This document shows, in pieces, positions 1-10,023 of a stretch of 38,013 nucleotides of DNA. The DNA is from Candidatus Nezhaarchaeota archaeon WYZ-LMO8 (GTDB taxonomy: Archaea > Thermoproteota > Methanomethylicia > Nezhaarchaeales > WYZ-LMO8). The notes under the pieces were generated by a model, which did no database searches, was not told the origin of the DNA, and was given only the letters and a program-made list of their open reading frames with translations. Location: the NCBI GenBank assembly GCA_004347965.1, contig QNVF01000008.1:1-38013 (forward strand), written 5' to 3'. Position 1 is the stretch's first letter. Each line of letters begins with the position of its first letter. Made by a program: the position numbers and the translations under genes.

Positions 1-1683
1 AGCTGAAGTCCTATTAGCGCCCAGCGCGGTGTTAATAGCGTACGAGGTAAGCCGATAGGTGTCACCACCTAGAATAGCATCTGTTGGAGGCACGTTGTAC
101 ACGAAACATGGAAGGCCATCAGGGTACTTAACCACTATCCTCCCATCAACGCCAGTACCAACAACTATGTCCCTTGTCACACCGAGAGTGAAGGACGCTG
201 CAGGAGCAATCGTCGAGTTGACGAGATTGCCCAAGTTATCCCAGACCTCAACACCCATCCCGCTATAGAAGCCCGTGAATGTGATAGTCCTAGGATCTAG
301 CGTGGACACTATGAAGTCCTCGAACCTAAACCACGTACCAGTATCTATCGTCACGCCAGCGTACGCCGGGGTGAACCTCGTTCCTCCTGTGTCGCTAGCT
401 GATAACGTGGCTACTAGAGACCCCGTATCATCATATATCCACAGCGAGAAGTTGACGGCAGTAGTGGTTACAATATAGTTGAGGACCAAGGTGTACCATC
501 TAGTGGCACTGTAACCTGGAACCGACGTCGACCCAATAGGTCTCCATGCCCCGTCATACTTGTATATAGTGGCTGTGCTTCGCACTGATATCTCGTAAAG
601 CCGCGTTCTATCTGCGCTGAGCAAACCTATCCCCTTGTAGCCATCTACCCTTTCTGCTCTAACTCTCACTGATACCCAGAGGGATGTGTACCCGTCTATC
701 CTCGTGTTCCAGTAGTACTGGGAGGCCCTCCCTACCCCACCGTCGTTGTCTCTTCCTCTTAGGGCATTCCCCCTAAAGCCTCCACCGGTTGAGAGCTCCC
801 ACACTCCTCCGTAGCTGGTCCATCCTGATACTGGGTATTCTTCGAAGTCTGTGTACGTGATTGCTGTCCTACTGGTTCTATTGAGGATGCAAGTGTAGTT
901 GTGGGGGGAACTATCGAGGACCACTGGTGGTGGAGTTGGGATTACTGAGAGCGAGCTTGGATTGTAGGCGAAGACTGATGCGCCTGTGTAGAGGAGTGCT
1001 GCTATCAAGACTATTGAAGTGAGCGTTTGAGCTCTTAGAAGTGTTTTCACTAGCAAGCTTGGATTCTTAACTTGCACCACGTTGCTGCCATACTTCCAAG
1101 TGGCTAGGATTACGGTGGTTGCTGAGATTATCACTGATGCGTGGAGTGTAAGCCCGATGAGCCACGAGTACGTGTATGCCAGCGCGTTGGCCACGGTCTT
1201 CTCTGCTGTTATGCCAGGGTACTCTATTAGGCCTGCAAGCGTCCTAAACGTGAAGGAGCCCTTGTTAGCGTAGTTCATTATCCTCCCAGCATCCACCTCG
1301 AAGGCCTGTAGAAGGTACCTTAAAACTCCTGAAGCAACTATAAGTGATAGCGTGGAGCCGAAGACCATGGAGGCTGATGTTAGGGGCCTGCTCCTCATCA
1401 TTGATAGCCCCAAGATCGTTGCCGCTAGCATAAAGATGGAGTGTATGACCATCGTGAGCGAAGCTATGTGGACTACGTCCATGTTTGGGAGGGTGATGAG
1501 CTTGCCGTTAGTGTTGTAGCGTAGCTCGTAGCTTGTGAGCGATATGTATCCATTTATGTAGCCCGTGAAGAATACTTGTGGGTGTAGGAGGATTATCAGG
1601 TAGATTATTGAGATCGTAACTGATAGGATGCCGCTAGCTAAGATGAGCGCGTTGAGCGTCTTGGATGCTCGCTGAGTCTTCAC
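1..1683 (-). CDS. Large membrane-anchored/secreted surface protein with several N-terminal TM segments and a LamG/concanavalin-like region (partial, runs off left edge)
   Basis: Manual minus-strand translation from GTG at 1683 (VKTQRASKTLNALILASGILSVTISIIYLIILLHPQ...) stays open to position 1. It has hydrophobic segments, then '...GVWELSTGGGFRGNALRGRDNDGGVGRASQYYWNTRIDGYTSLWVSVRVRAE...'. It is absent from the ORF track because its stop lies outside the window. Confidence 0.7.
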   Translation of the reverse strand, partial: MKTQRASKTLNALILASGILSVTISIIYLIILLHPQVFFTGYINGYISLTSYELRYNTNGKLITLPNMDVVHIASLTMVIHSIFMLAATILGLSMMRSRPLTSASMVFGSTLSLIVASGVLRYLLQAFEVDAGRIMNYANKGSFTFRTLAGLIEYPGITAEKTVANALAYTYSWLIGLTLHASVIISATTVILATWKYGSNVVQVKNPSLLVKTLLRAQTLTSIVLIAALLYTGASVFAYNPSSLSVIPTPPPVVLDSSPHNYTCILNRTSRTAITYTDFEEYPVSGWTSYGGVWELSTGGGFRGNALRGRDNDGGVGRASQYYWNTRIDGYTSLWVSVRVRAERVDGYKGIGLLSADRTRLYEISVRSTATIYKYDGAWRPIGSTSVPGYSATRWYTLVLNYIVTTTAVNFSLWIYDDTGSLVATLSASDTGGTRFTPAYAGVTIDTGTWFRFEDFIVSTLDPRTITFTGFYSGMGVEVWDNLGNLVNSTIAPAASFTLGVTRDIVVGTGVDGRIVVKYPDGLPCFVYNVPPTDAILGGDTYRLTSYAINTALGANRTSA

Positions 1684-1691
1684 TAAGTCTC

Positions 1692-2819
1692 TTAGTACCT
1701 CACAGTTACTTGAGCCCATCTCTCACCGCCAGCCAGCACGTACTTGACTTCAGCGTATGCATATCGACAACCCTCAGGTGGATCTACTAGAACGCTCTCC
1801 CCACCCTCCACCACGATTTGAGTTGAGGTTTGCCTCCATCGCTCTCCAACGCCGTACGCGTACTTGAAGGTTATGTTGACAGCTACTGGGAAGCCGTTCG
1901 GGTTCTTTATTATCAGCGAGCCATTAGAGGCAGCTACGCTTAGAGGCTTGGGGTAGACCTTAATGGTGTAGTTGCCCGTTAGCTTGCCAACGTGGTTTAG
2001 CTGAGCTACTACTTGAACGCTCGTCCATCCTCTCTCCCCTATCCTCCAAGCCAGCTCTCTCGGTATGGTTGCCTTAATCTGCGTTGCGTTTATGGATGCT
2101 TCTACGCGGACACCATCCACGTACAGCTCAGCATCAGTTATCTGGAGGGCCCCCACATAGCTTACAGTTAGGATGCACGTCTCAGCATTCAGCTCCACTC
2201 TAGATAGGTGGACTACTGGAAGCTCGACCTGCATGGTTTGTGGTATTGGCTGCGTGAGGCCGTAGACCATTAAGACGAAGACTATGATCGTGGAGTAGGT
2301 CATAGCTGATGACGCCCCCACAATCCTAGCTCTAGAAACCTCAATAAGAGCTACCGCAACAGCATAAGCGAGGAGGGGTAGCCAAACCTCCCTCTGTACT
2401 ACGTGCGTTACAACCCCCCTCAACATCTTCCTGGAGACTACGAATGGATCGGGAGCTGGGTTCGCATCGCCCTTCGTGATTATGCCGCTACCGTACGGGT
2501 GATCGCCAACATACCTGTGAACAACGTAGAAGCTTGGCGTAAGCGAGTAGACCACCACATCCCCCACAGAAGGCTCAACGCCCACGAACAATGCTAGATC
2601 CCACCTACGTATGGAAGGCTCCATGCTCTCGGAGTAGACTACAACACCACCAAGTGGAGCTGGAAAACCAAGACGAGAAAGCAGCGTGAGCAGAAAGAGG
2701 ACAGTAAAAGCAACTAGAACAGCTCTTGGCAAAACCTTGACTAGAACTTGAGATACGAGCTTAAACACGAAGCCACGGGAGAAAAAAGTTTGTAGATAAG
2801 CCAGCTCATCACCGCTCAC
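1692..2819 (-). CDS. Signal peptidase I (archaeal/SipW-like) with C-terminal extracellular extension
   Basis: Motifs 'VVVYSESMEPSIRRWDLALF', 'VGDVVVYS', 'VVHRYVG', 'ITKGDANPAPDP' typical of archaeal/ER-type signal peptidase I. Confidence 0.85.
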   Translation of the reverse strand: MSGDELAYLQTFFSRGFVFKLVSQVLVKVLPRAVLVAFTVLFLLTLLSRLGFPAPLGGVVVYSESMEPSIRRWDLALFVGVEPSVGDVVVYSLTPSFYVVHRYVGDHPYGSGIITKGDANPAPDPFVVSRKMLRGVVTHVVQREVWLPLLAYAVAVALIEVSRARIVGASSAMTYSTIIVFVLMVYGLTQPIPQTMQVELPVVHLSRVELNAETCILTVSYVGALQITDAELYVDGVRVEASINATQIKATIPRELAWRIGERGWTSVQVVAQLNHVGKLTGNYTIKVYPKPLSVAASNGSLIIKNPNGFPVAVNITFKYAYGVGERWRQTSTQIVVEGGESVLVDPPEGCRYAYAEVKYVLAGGERWAQVTVRY

Positions 2820-2821
2820 CG

Positions 2822-3442
2822 CTACGGCGGAGCCTCAGCAGACGGCGTGTAGACTATGTGCATTTTGAAGATCGCTGACGCACCCTCTATACTACTGCCC
2901 TCTGGTATCCGCACCAAGAAGTCAAACTCCCAAATTGCGCGTTCATGAAGGGATCCTATAAGTGTAGGCGTATCAGTGTCGGTATTTACTAATTCAATCT
3001 TATTGACGTACGTATTACTTGCAGGCTCAGGATTTGGATATCCAATTAAGTTTCTGGTGGCACCACTGCTGTATACTATGAGGTAGACCTTAGATTCAGA
3101 TGGGAGGCTTACTTGCTTTTCACTAATGATCAAATAGACTTTGTACTCCTTAGAGTCACTATTATTTAGGAGCGTTACGTTCTTGTAGTATGTTGTGTTG
3201 TAGGTTGGGTGGATTGAAACTTGTACGCTGGTTTTATTATTGCCCAATGATACACTAATAGTGCCCGTGCCTAGATCAGGCTGACCTGAATTGTTGCCAT
3301 ATTCGAATGTGACCGGAGGGCTGACGGGCGATACCGTTAGCTGGAATGGGTAGTAGGCGAAGACGCTTGCTGCAGCAAATGCTGCTACGATTAGGATTAG
3401 CACCGATGCTAGTACCCCTCTCTCTCCACGGTTTACTACCAC
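2822..3442 (-). CDS. Secreted pilin-like / TasA-AbpA-like filament subunit candidate
   Basis: N-terminal Sec signal-like TM (GVLASVLILIVAAFAAASVFAYYPF), Ser/Thr/Asn-rich beta-like body, directly upstream of signal peptidase (2-bp gap). Confidence 0.5.
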   Translation of the reverse strand: MVVNRGERGVLASVLILIVAAFAAASVFAYYPFQLTVSPVSPPVTFEYGNNSGQPDLGTGTISVSLGNNKTSVQVSIHPTYNTTYYKNVTLLNNSDSKEYKVYLIISEKQVSLPSESKVYLIVYSSGATRNLIGYPNPEPASNTYVNKIELVNTDTDTPTLIGSLHERAIWEFDFLVRIPEGSSIEGASAIFKMHIVYTPSAEAPP

Positions 3443-3774
3443 CTGAGTGGAGACCTAGGTAGTTTTTATGTATGACGTTTAAAAAGTTATCTTCGTATAC
3501 TTTATTCATTATTCATTAATATTACCTTTTTGCTCCCACTTCATAGGTTCTTGAAGGAGGGCTTTAGCTTAGTGGCTACGTGTCTCTCTTTAATCTTGAG
3601 GTTCGAGGTTGGGTGGTCATGGCTTGAGAAGGAGGTTGGGGAATGGGGTTGAGGGTGTGGTTCCACTATTCCTGTTTGAGCTCGTTCTCAGCTTCATACC
3701 CTTAACCTTCGTGGCTTCTAGTGGAATCTCTATTCTCGATGTTCAACAGCTCTTTGCTTGCGTGCTCGCTTAGA

Positions 3775-4203
3775 TTAGAGCCTCCTTTTCCTCTCAATCA
3801 TTATGCAAGCTCCGTGAACCACCGCTATATTGTTCTTCTCGCAGTACTCTACTGCTCTCTCTGATTCGGATCCTGGCTGCATCCATATCTTCCTTACCCC
3901 AAGCTCCTTGCACTCTTCAACTACTAGCTCCGTCACTTGTGGTGGAACCACTGTTACGACAACGTCGGGCTTCGCGGGCAGCTCCTTAAGGCTTGGATAG
4001 CATTTATCGCCTAAAACCTCTTGAGCGTTGGGGTTTACAGGATAGACTTTGTAGCCAGCGCTCTTAAGATCCCTATACACTTGGTAGCCGTACTTTTGAG
4101 GGTCGCGGCTAGCTCCAACTACTGCAAATACATTCCGTCTATCCAAGAACTCTCTGATCAATTCTTCGTTCATGAAAACGACCTCTTCGATAGGATGAGT
4201 CAC
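3775..4203 (-). CDS. CoA-binding domain protein (YccU-like)
   Basis: '[53 protein letters not shown]...' CoA_binding family pattern. Confidence 0.85.
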   Translation of the reverse strand: MTHPIEEVVFMNEELIREFLDRRNVFAVVGASRDPQKYGYQVYRDLKSAGYKVYPVNPNAQEVLGDKCYPSLKELPAKPDVVVTVVPPQVTELVVEECKELGVRKIWMQPGSESERAVEYCEKNNIAVVHGACIMIERKRRL

Positions 4204-4252
4204 GGAAAACCCTTATATGCCTACTTCACCTAAAGGTTCTCGTAGATTGGTA

Positions 4253-4980
4253 ATGGTGGCCGTTAAGGTCTCCAACTTAGTTAAGCGTTTTGGAAGAACT
4301 GTTGTTCTTAAGGGTTTAAGCTTTGACGTCAAGGAGGGAGAGATCTTCGGTCTAGTTGGGCCCAATGGCCTGGGAAAACTACTACGCTCAGAATTTTAGC
4401 CACCCTCCTCGCTCCTTCTGACGGCATTGTCGAGATCTTTGGCTTAAATATAGTGAAGAAGGCCAGTGACGTCAGGAAGATCATTAGCTATTTGCCTGAG
4501 GAAGCAGGGATATATCCTAGGCTTACTGGGCTTGAATACCTTAAGTTCATGGCGAACCTTTACGCCAAGGATCGTGGAGAGGTCGAAGAGATGGTTAACG
4601 AAGGTTTGAAGATAGCCAGCTTAGGTGATAAGATTAGAGAGAAAACCGCGACCTATAGTAAAGGTATGAAGAGAAGGCTCTTGATAGCTAGAGCATTAAT
4701 GGTTAGACCTAAGCTAGCGATTCTTGATGAGCCAACAAGCGGACTCGACGTCCTCCACGCCTATCACGTAAGGAGGATCATAAAGGAATACGTAAAGCAG
4801 CAAGGTTTAACGGTTATTTTGTCAAGCCACAACATGCTTGAAGTAGACTTTCTCTGCGATAGAGTTGCTCTAATACATGATGGTCAAATAGTCGTTGAAG
4901 GTTCTCCGCATGCTCTTAAAGAGACATATGAGGCTAAGAATCTTGAAGAGGTCTTCGCTAAGGTGACTGGACATGGTTAG
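4253..4980 (+). pseudogene. ABC transporter ATP-binding protein, interrupted by an apparent 1-nt deletion in the Walker A region
   Basis: ORF 4217-4399 (...[40 protein letters not shown]) and ORF 4453-4980 (...SYLPEEAGIYPRLTGLEYL...YSKGMKRRLLIARALMVRPKLAILDEPTSGLD) are in frames differing by one. Inserting one base near 4369 restores [23 protein letters not shown]. Confidence 0.8.
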
Positions 4981-6256
4981 GCATTTGAAGGTCGTTGTTC
5001 TAAAGGAAATTAAAGAGCTCATTAGAGATCCCAGAATACTAGTAGGCGTTATCATAATCCCACTAGTGATATTTCCTCTCATGGGCCAATTGTTCTCCAT
5101 AGCTACCGAAGCAACATTAAGAGAGATGAGAGTTATTCCAGTTGCTCTGATAGATGAGGATCGTTCCGAGTTCTCTTACATGCTGCTTGAAATGCTTAGG
5201 AGAGTGCCGAACATAGTGCTTGTAAGTCTAAGTAGCCAAAATTGGATTGAAGAAGCCTTAAATAATAGCGTTAAAGCCGTTATTAAGGTCTCTCAAGGCT
5301 TTGCCAGCAATCTAAGCAATGGACTTCGAGGAAACATCGAGGTTTATCTTGTTATAAAGTCCCTTGGGATGGGAGAAGTTGGAGTAGGAAGTACTGTAGA
5401 CGAGATTTTGGGCAGTTTCTCGAAAATGGTTTCCACAGCCATGATTAGCAAGCATGCACCTAATGCCAATGCACCTACGATCTTAGAACCCATTATCGTA
5501 AGCGACAAGACCATAGTTAAAGGAGAAGTAGTCGATGTCTCCCCTAAAGGTTTTATTAGTGCTCTCTTGAGTCAAACAATGGTAATTCCGATCGTAACGA
5601 TGTTGTTGATGATAATGGCGGCTCAAATCGCTGTCACATCAATTGCTGTGGAGAAAGAGGAGAAGACACTTGAAACACTACTGACACTTCCAGTTAAGAG
5701 GGTCACAATTCTTTGGGGTAAGCTTATTGGCTCGACTATTGTTGCAGCCATAAGCGTCATAGCTTACATGGTCGGTTTCAACTATTACATGAGCATCGTG
5801 CTTTCTCAGCAACAAATGCCTGCCATTAGCACTTCATATATTGGGATTCCTTTTGAAGGATACGCTGTTCTAGCAATCTCACTCTTCCTCTCCTTAATGT
5901 CGATGCTGGCTTTAGCTATACTCCTTGGAGCTTACGCTCAAGACGTGAGGAGTGCACAGTCTCTTATTGGAATACTATTCATTCCGATCCTAGTACCAAC
6001 TTTTATCTTAATGTACGCTGACCCCTTATCGCTACCATTGAGCTTACAGATAATACTCTACTTAATTCCGTTCTCTCATCCAATAATAGCTGTAAAGTCC
6101 ATAATCTTTGGGAACTATCTTATCTCGATGTTTGGGCTTCTATACAACATGGCGTTCATGGTTGTCGTGCTATACGTAGCAGCAAGGTTCTTTAGCTCTG
6201 AGAAAGTGGTTACCGCTAGAATAACTCTAGGGCAAAGAGGTACTAAAACATCATAA
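4973..6256 (+). CDS. ABC-2 type transporter permease (NatB-like)
   Basis: Hydrophobic C-terminal half, 'AVEKEEKTLETLLTLPVKRVTILWGKLIGSTIVA' ABC-2 permease signature; overlaps the preceding ATPase stop. Confidence 0.85.
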   Translation: MVRHLKVVVLKEIKELIRDPRILVGVIIIPLVIFPLMGQLFSIATEATLREMRVIPVALIDEDRSEFSYMLLEMLRRVPNIVLVSLSSQNWIEEALNNSVKAVIKVSQGFASNLSNGLRGNIEVYLVIKSLGMGEVGVGSTVDEILGSFSKMVSTAMISKHAPNANAPTILEPIIVSDKTIVKGEVVDVSPKGFISALLSQTMVIPIVTMLLMIMAAQIAVTSIAVEKEEKTLETLLTLPVKRVTILWGKLIGSTIVAAISVIAYMVGFNYYMSIVLSQQQMPAISTSYIGIPFEGYAVLAISLFLSLMSMLALAILLGAYAQDVRSAQSLIGILFIPILVPTFILMYADPLSLPLSLQIILYLIPFSHPIIAVKSIIFGNYLISMFGLLYNMAFMVVVLYVAARFFSSEKVVTARITLGQRGTKTS

Positions 6257-6260
6257 AGAG

Positions 6261-6953
6261 TTAGAGGTAGAGAGAGTGAAAGAGTCTTGGAGGTCTTCCT
6301 GATTCTCTTCTGTAGAATAGGACGAACCTGTTTACAACCATCTCTATCATCGTTATAAGCTCCTCAATTCGTACATTAATTTCCTTGACCTCCTCTCCTA
6401 CAAGTACTGCTGCACCTGAAGGCATTCCCTCTTCTCCTTGCCAGAAAGCTATCCTTACCCTTACTCCATCTACTGGTGTGACCTCAAAGCCCCACGTGGC
6501 GCTCAAGTGCTCAACCAGCACGCCCCCCACATCTTTGACGACCTTCTCAACTTCTTCACGTAGTGATCCATCCATTTCGATCGTTAAGAAGTCTATGATC
6601 TTCTTTTCGTAGAGCCTCGCAGCATGTCCTCCAGCTAATTGCACTAAGCTTATTAATCCCTTCTTTGATGAAACTAGCTTTCCTTGAAGAGCTCTCTCTA
6701 AGGCCTTAACCACGTACGTTAAAAGTCTTGAGACATCCTCTCCTCTACCCAGTGGATCGTAAATGTCTACCTTTAAGTCGCCGTTAGCGAGCTTAACTTC
6801 ATACTTCACTCCTAGCACGTTGATTTTCAGGAATCTAGTACCGTCAATGATAAGCTCTCCACCAATAGCTCTTGCTATTAAAGGAGCGTGCGATCGTGAT
6901 ACACTGCTCATAAGTGATTTAAGCCTATTCATAGTTTCAGCCTCGATCTGCAT
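6261..6953 (-). CDS. Hypothetical protein (possibly DUF3786-like)
   Basis: 230-aa intact ORF. The C-terminal 'VRIAFWQGEEGMPSGAAVLVGEEVKEINVRIEELITMIE' weakly resembles DUF3786. Confidence 0.4.
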   Translation of the reverse strand: MQIEAETMNRLKSLMSSVSRSHAPLIARAIGGELIIDGTRFLKINVLGVKYEVKLANGDLKVDIYDPLGRGEDVSRLLTYVVKALERALQGKLVSSKKGLISLVQLAGGHAARLYEKKIIDFLTIEMDGSLREEVEKVVKDVGGVLVEHLSATWGFEVTPVDGVRVRIAFWQGEEGMPSGAAVLVGEEVKEINVRIEELITMIEMVVNRFVLFYRRESGRPPRLFHSLYL

Positions 6954-7153
6954 TACGAACCCCCACGTACTGGTAATAGTATCGGCTTATAATTCATCAT
7001 GGATTTGTGGGGAAAAATTTAGGTTTATCTCCACGTTGTTTGTTAGAAGCTACTACATCATGGTTCCTCAAAAGCTTCAACTTAAGGGTAAAGGCTTAGC
7101 GAATTTAAAAATTAAGGAAGGAGGGTCGTGAGTGGTATGAGAGATTAAAAAGT

Positions 7154-8353
7154 TCATACTCTTTGAAGTACTATTGCTGCCCCCTGTCCACCGCCAACAC
7201 AAGCTGTTGCAACTCCATAATCTCCGCCGTGAAGTTGAAGTATACGTGAAAGTGTTCCTACAAGGCGTGCACCCGTGGCAGCGAGGGGATGACCTATGGC
7301 TATCGCTCCTCCCTTGATGTTCACTCTCTCAGGCTCTATTCCAAGTTTATGTATTGCGTATAGCGTTACTATTGCGAAGGCCTCGTTTACCTCCCAATAT
7401 GCTATGTCTTTGACCTTCAAGTTCGCTTTCTCCAAGGCTTTAAGGGTAGCTGGTACTGGGCCCTTACCCATTACGTATGGTGGTACGCCAGCTGTTCCAT
7501 AACTCACGATCTTTGCTAGAGGCTCAATGCCGAACTCTTTGATCTTCTCTTTGCTCATAAGTAGCACGGCTGAGGCTCCAGCATTTAACGGTGAAGAATT
7601 ACCTGCCGTTATTACTCCACCAGGTTTAAAGGCTGGTGGAAGCCTTGAGACCACTTCAAGTGATGTGTCTGGGCGTATTGATTGATCACGATCAACAATT
7701 ATCTTCCTACCGTCGGCTTGCTCAGCTTCAACAGGTAGTATTTCTCCTTTAAAGTATCCTTCCTCAAGTGCCTTTGCTGCGTACTTATGGCTTCTCACCG
7801 CCCACTTGTCCATGTCCTCTTTGGTTATTCCGAGCTCTTTATTTGCTTCTACGAAGAGCTCTTCAGCTGTCAATCCCATCACGAAGCCTATCTCCATCTT
7901 GTAGTCTCGATACTCTTCGCTCAACAGCTTATCGTTCCTCTTGATGTATGGGTTCTCAGCGCCCATGGGGACACGAGTCATGTGCTCGTATCCACCTGCT
8001 ATCACTACATCGCAGTAGCCGGCTGCTACTTCTAAGTAGCCATAAAACACCGTAGCTAAGGAGGAGGCACACTGCATGTCAACAAGTGACGTTGAAACTT
8101 CAGGTGGATATTTTGCAAGCATGACCGAAGACTTTCCACCATAAGCCCAGTTCTCATAGACTGGGAAAGCACAGCCTATGAGGATTCTATTAACATCTTT
8201 CTTACTGATGCCCGCACGCCTTGGAATTTCGTCGAGAACCATTGCCATCAGCTCGTCGCCCCTTATCTTGTAGAAGACGTCTCTCTCCGGCTCCCGTGGC
8301 CTACTTCGTGAAAAAGGAGTTCTCACAAACGCAGCAACATAAACTTCTCTCAT
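7154..8353 (-). CDS. Acetyl-CoA acetyltransferase (thiolase)
   Basis: Thiolase motifs: 'DMQCASSLATVFYGYLEVAAGYCDVVIAGGYEHMTR', 'NVKGGAIAIGHPLAATGAR'-type, 'ATACVGGGQGAAIVL'. Confidence 0.9.
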   Translation of the reverse strand: MREVYVAAFVRTPFSRSRPREPERDVFYKIRGDELMAMVLDEIPRRAGISKKDVNRILIGCAFPVYENWAYGGKSSVMLAKYPPEVSTSLVDMQCASSLATVFYGYLEVAAGYCDVVIAGGYEHMTRVPMGAENPYIKRNDKLLSEEYRDYKMEIGFVMGLTAEELFVEANKELGITKEDMDKWAVRSHKYAAKALEEGYFKGEILPVEAEQADGRKIIVDRDQSIRPDTSLEVVSRLPPAFKPGGVITAGNSSPLNAGASAVLLMSKEKIKEFGIEPLAKIVSYGTAGVPPYVMGKGPVPATLKALEKANLKVKDIAYWEVNEAFAIVTLYAIHKLGIEPERVNIKGGAIAIGHPLAATGARLVGTLSRILQLHGGDYGVATACVGGGQGAAIVLQRV

Positions 8354-8616
8354 ACTGACACCAAGGTAAAGTTAAAGAAATTTAACTTAAAAAGACTTCT
8401 GGTTATGTGAAAGCTTAATTTTGATGTTAGAAAGAAATCACAACTATCATAACAATTATCGTAGGGCTGAGGATAGGTTCACGTCATCCTTGATGAGGGG
8501 GCGAGAGGTCTTAGGCTACTTGAGCATAAGGTCCGAGGGCATAAACGTCTTTAGTAAAATATATTTACCGCCATTTGATTCTCCTATTCCACAAAATTGC
8601 TGTGAAAGTGACAAGC

Positions 8617-9066
8617 ATGTCTCAAGAGTTCAAGCATATAGTCAGGATTGCGGGTGTAGACATAAATGGAGGACTGAACATAGAGGAGGGGCTAGCTAGA
8701 ATTAGAGGCTTAGGTCATACACTTGCTAGAGCAATAGTTAACATACTTGACCTGGACAGAGCTATGAGGATAGGATACTTGAGCGATGCCATGGTAAAGA
8801 GGATAGAGGACGTTATTGCGAACCCCTTAAAGTATGGTATTCCTCCTTGGGCTCTTAATAGGCAGAAGGATTACAGAACTGGAGAGTACAAGCTACTCCT
8901 AGGCTCTGATCTCGTGCTCACAGTCAGAGAGGATGTTGAGAAGCTTAAGAGAATTAAGTGCTGGCGTGGTATAAGACATGCCCTTGGACTTAAAGTCAGA
9001 GGACAGTGTACGAGAACTACAGGTAGAGTTGGCTTGACTGTTGGAGTTAAGAAGAAGCCTAAATAG
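8617..9066 (+). CDS. rpsM: Ribosomal protein uS13
   Basis: MSQEFKHIVRIAGVDINGGLNIEEGLARIRGLGHTLA...WRGIRHALGLKVRGQCTRTTGR. Confidence 0.95.
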   Translation: MSQEFKHIVRIAGVDINGGLNIEEGLARIRGLGHTLARAIVNILDLDRAMRIGYLSDAMVKRIEDVIANPLKYGIPPWALNRQKDYRTGEYKLLLGSDLVLTVREDVEKLKRIKCWRGIRHALGLKVRGQCTRTTGRVGLTVGVKKKPK

Positions 9067-9080
9067 CTGAAGGTGATAGC

Positions 9081-9572
9081 GTGGGAGATCCTAAGAAGCC
9101 AAGAAAGACGTGGAAGGGACCGCGCCACCCCTGGAAGAGGGATGCTCTTAGAAGAGAGATGGAGCTTCTCGGAGTTTATGGGCTTAGAAATAAGCGTGAA
9201 CTTTGGAAGTCCATGACCATTCTTAGAAAGATAAGGCACCAGGCTAGGAGACTTCTAGCTCAGAAAGATGAAAAGCAAACTCAAGAGCTCTTAGCTAAAC
9301 TATATAGGCTTGGCTTGCTACCAGCTAATGCAACGCTAGATGATGTCTTGTCTTTAAAGATTGAAGATATACTGGAGAGGAGACTTCAGACAATAGTTTT
9401 TAGGAAGGGTTTAGCTAAGAGCATGCACCACGCTCGCCAGTTAATAGTTCATGGGCATGTAGCCGTAGGAGGAATGAGAGTAAGAACACCTAACAGATTG
9501 CTTACGATAGATGAAGAAAAGCTTGTTCGCTTAGTAGAACAGCCAGTACCACTTGAGCATAGTGAGAGGTGA
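9081..9572 (+). CDS. rpsD: Ribosomal protein uS4
   Basis: MGDPKKPRKTWKGPRHPWKRDAL...SMHHARQLIVHGHVAVGGMRV. Confidence 0.95.
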   Translation: MGDPKKPRKTWKGPRHPWKRDALRREMELLGVYGLRNKRELWKSMTILRKIRHQARRLLAQKDEKQTQELLAKLYRLGLLPANATLDDVLSLKIEDILERRLQTIVFRKGLAKSMHHARQLIVHGHVAVGGMRVRTPNRLLTIDEEKLVRLVEQPVPLEHSER

Positions 9573-9583
9573 TGTAAGGGCTT

Positions 9584-10009
9584 ATGTCATCCTCTACACT
9601 AACCCCTACTCAAGTTACGTCGAAGACCCTTAACTGGGGGATAGCTTGGATATACGCCAGCTTCAATAACACGATAATCCTGATAACTGATGTAACAGGT
9701 TCTGAAACAATTGCTAGAGCCTCTGGCGGTATGGTTGTAAAAGCTGATAGGGAGAAGCCATCACCATACGCAGCTATGCTAGCAGCTACCAAGGCAGCTA
9801 AGATTGCCATGGAGAGGGGAATAAATGCCATCCACATTAGGGTTAGAGCTCCAGGTGGAAGTGGTCCAAAAATACCAGGTCCAGGAGCTCAAGCTGCTAT
9901 AAGGGCCTTAGCTAGAGCTGGCTTGATCATTGGCAGCATAGAAGATGTCACGCCAATACCTCACGATCATATAAGGAAGCCGGGTGGCAGGCGCGGTAGA
10001 AGAGTGTAG
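9584..10009 (+). CDS. rpsK: Ribosomal protein uS11
   Basis: [48 protein letters not shown]...[18 protein letters not shown]. Confidence 0.95.
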   Translation: MSSSTLTPTQVTSKTLNWGIAWIYASFNNTIILITDVTGSETIARASGGMVVKADREKPSPYAAMLAATKAAKIAMERGINAIHIRVRAPGGSGPKIPGPGAQAAIRALARAGLIIGSIEDVTPIPHDHIRKPGGRRGRRV

Positions 10010-10023
10010 GAGGCGTCAGCGTA

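Noticed and set aside
59-1273. Plus-strand ORFs 59-268, 275-478 and 1082-1273
   Set aside because: They are antisense to the long open minus-strand frame (1-1683) with coherent membrane/secreted protein features.
3555-3630. tRNA-like A box (TAGCTTAGTGG) and B box-like (GGTTCGAGGTT) sequences
   Set aside because: No acceptor, D-stem or T-stem pairing could be formed. At most a chance match or remnant.
8421-8699. ORF 8421-8699 (+) upstream of rpsM
   Set aside because: It overlaps the start of rpsM in another frame and has no recognisable product.
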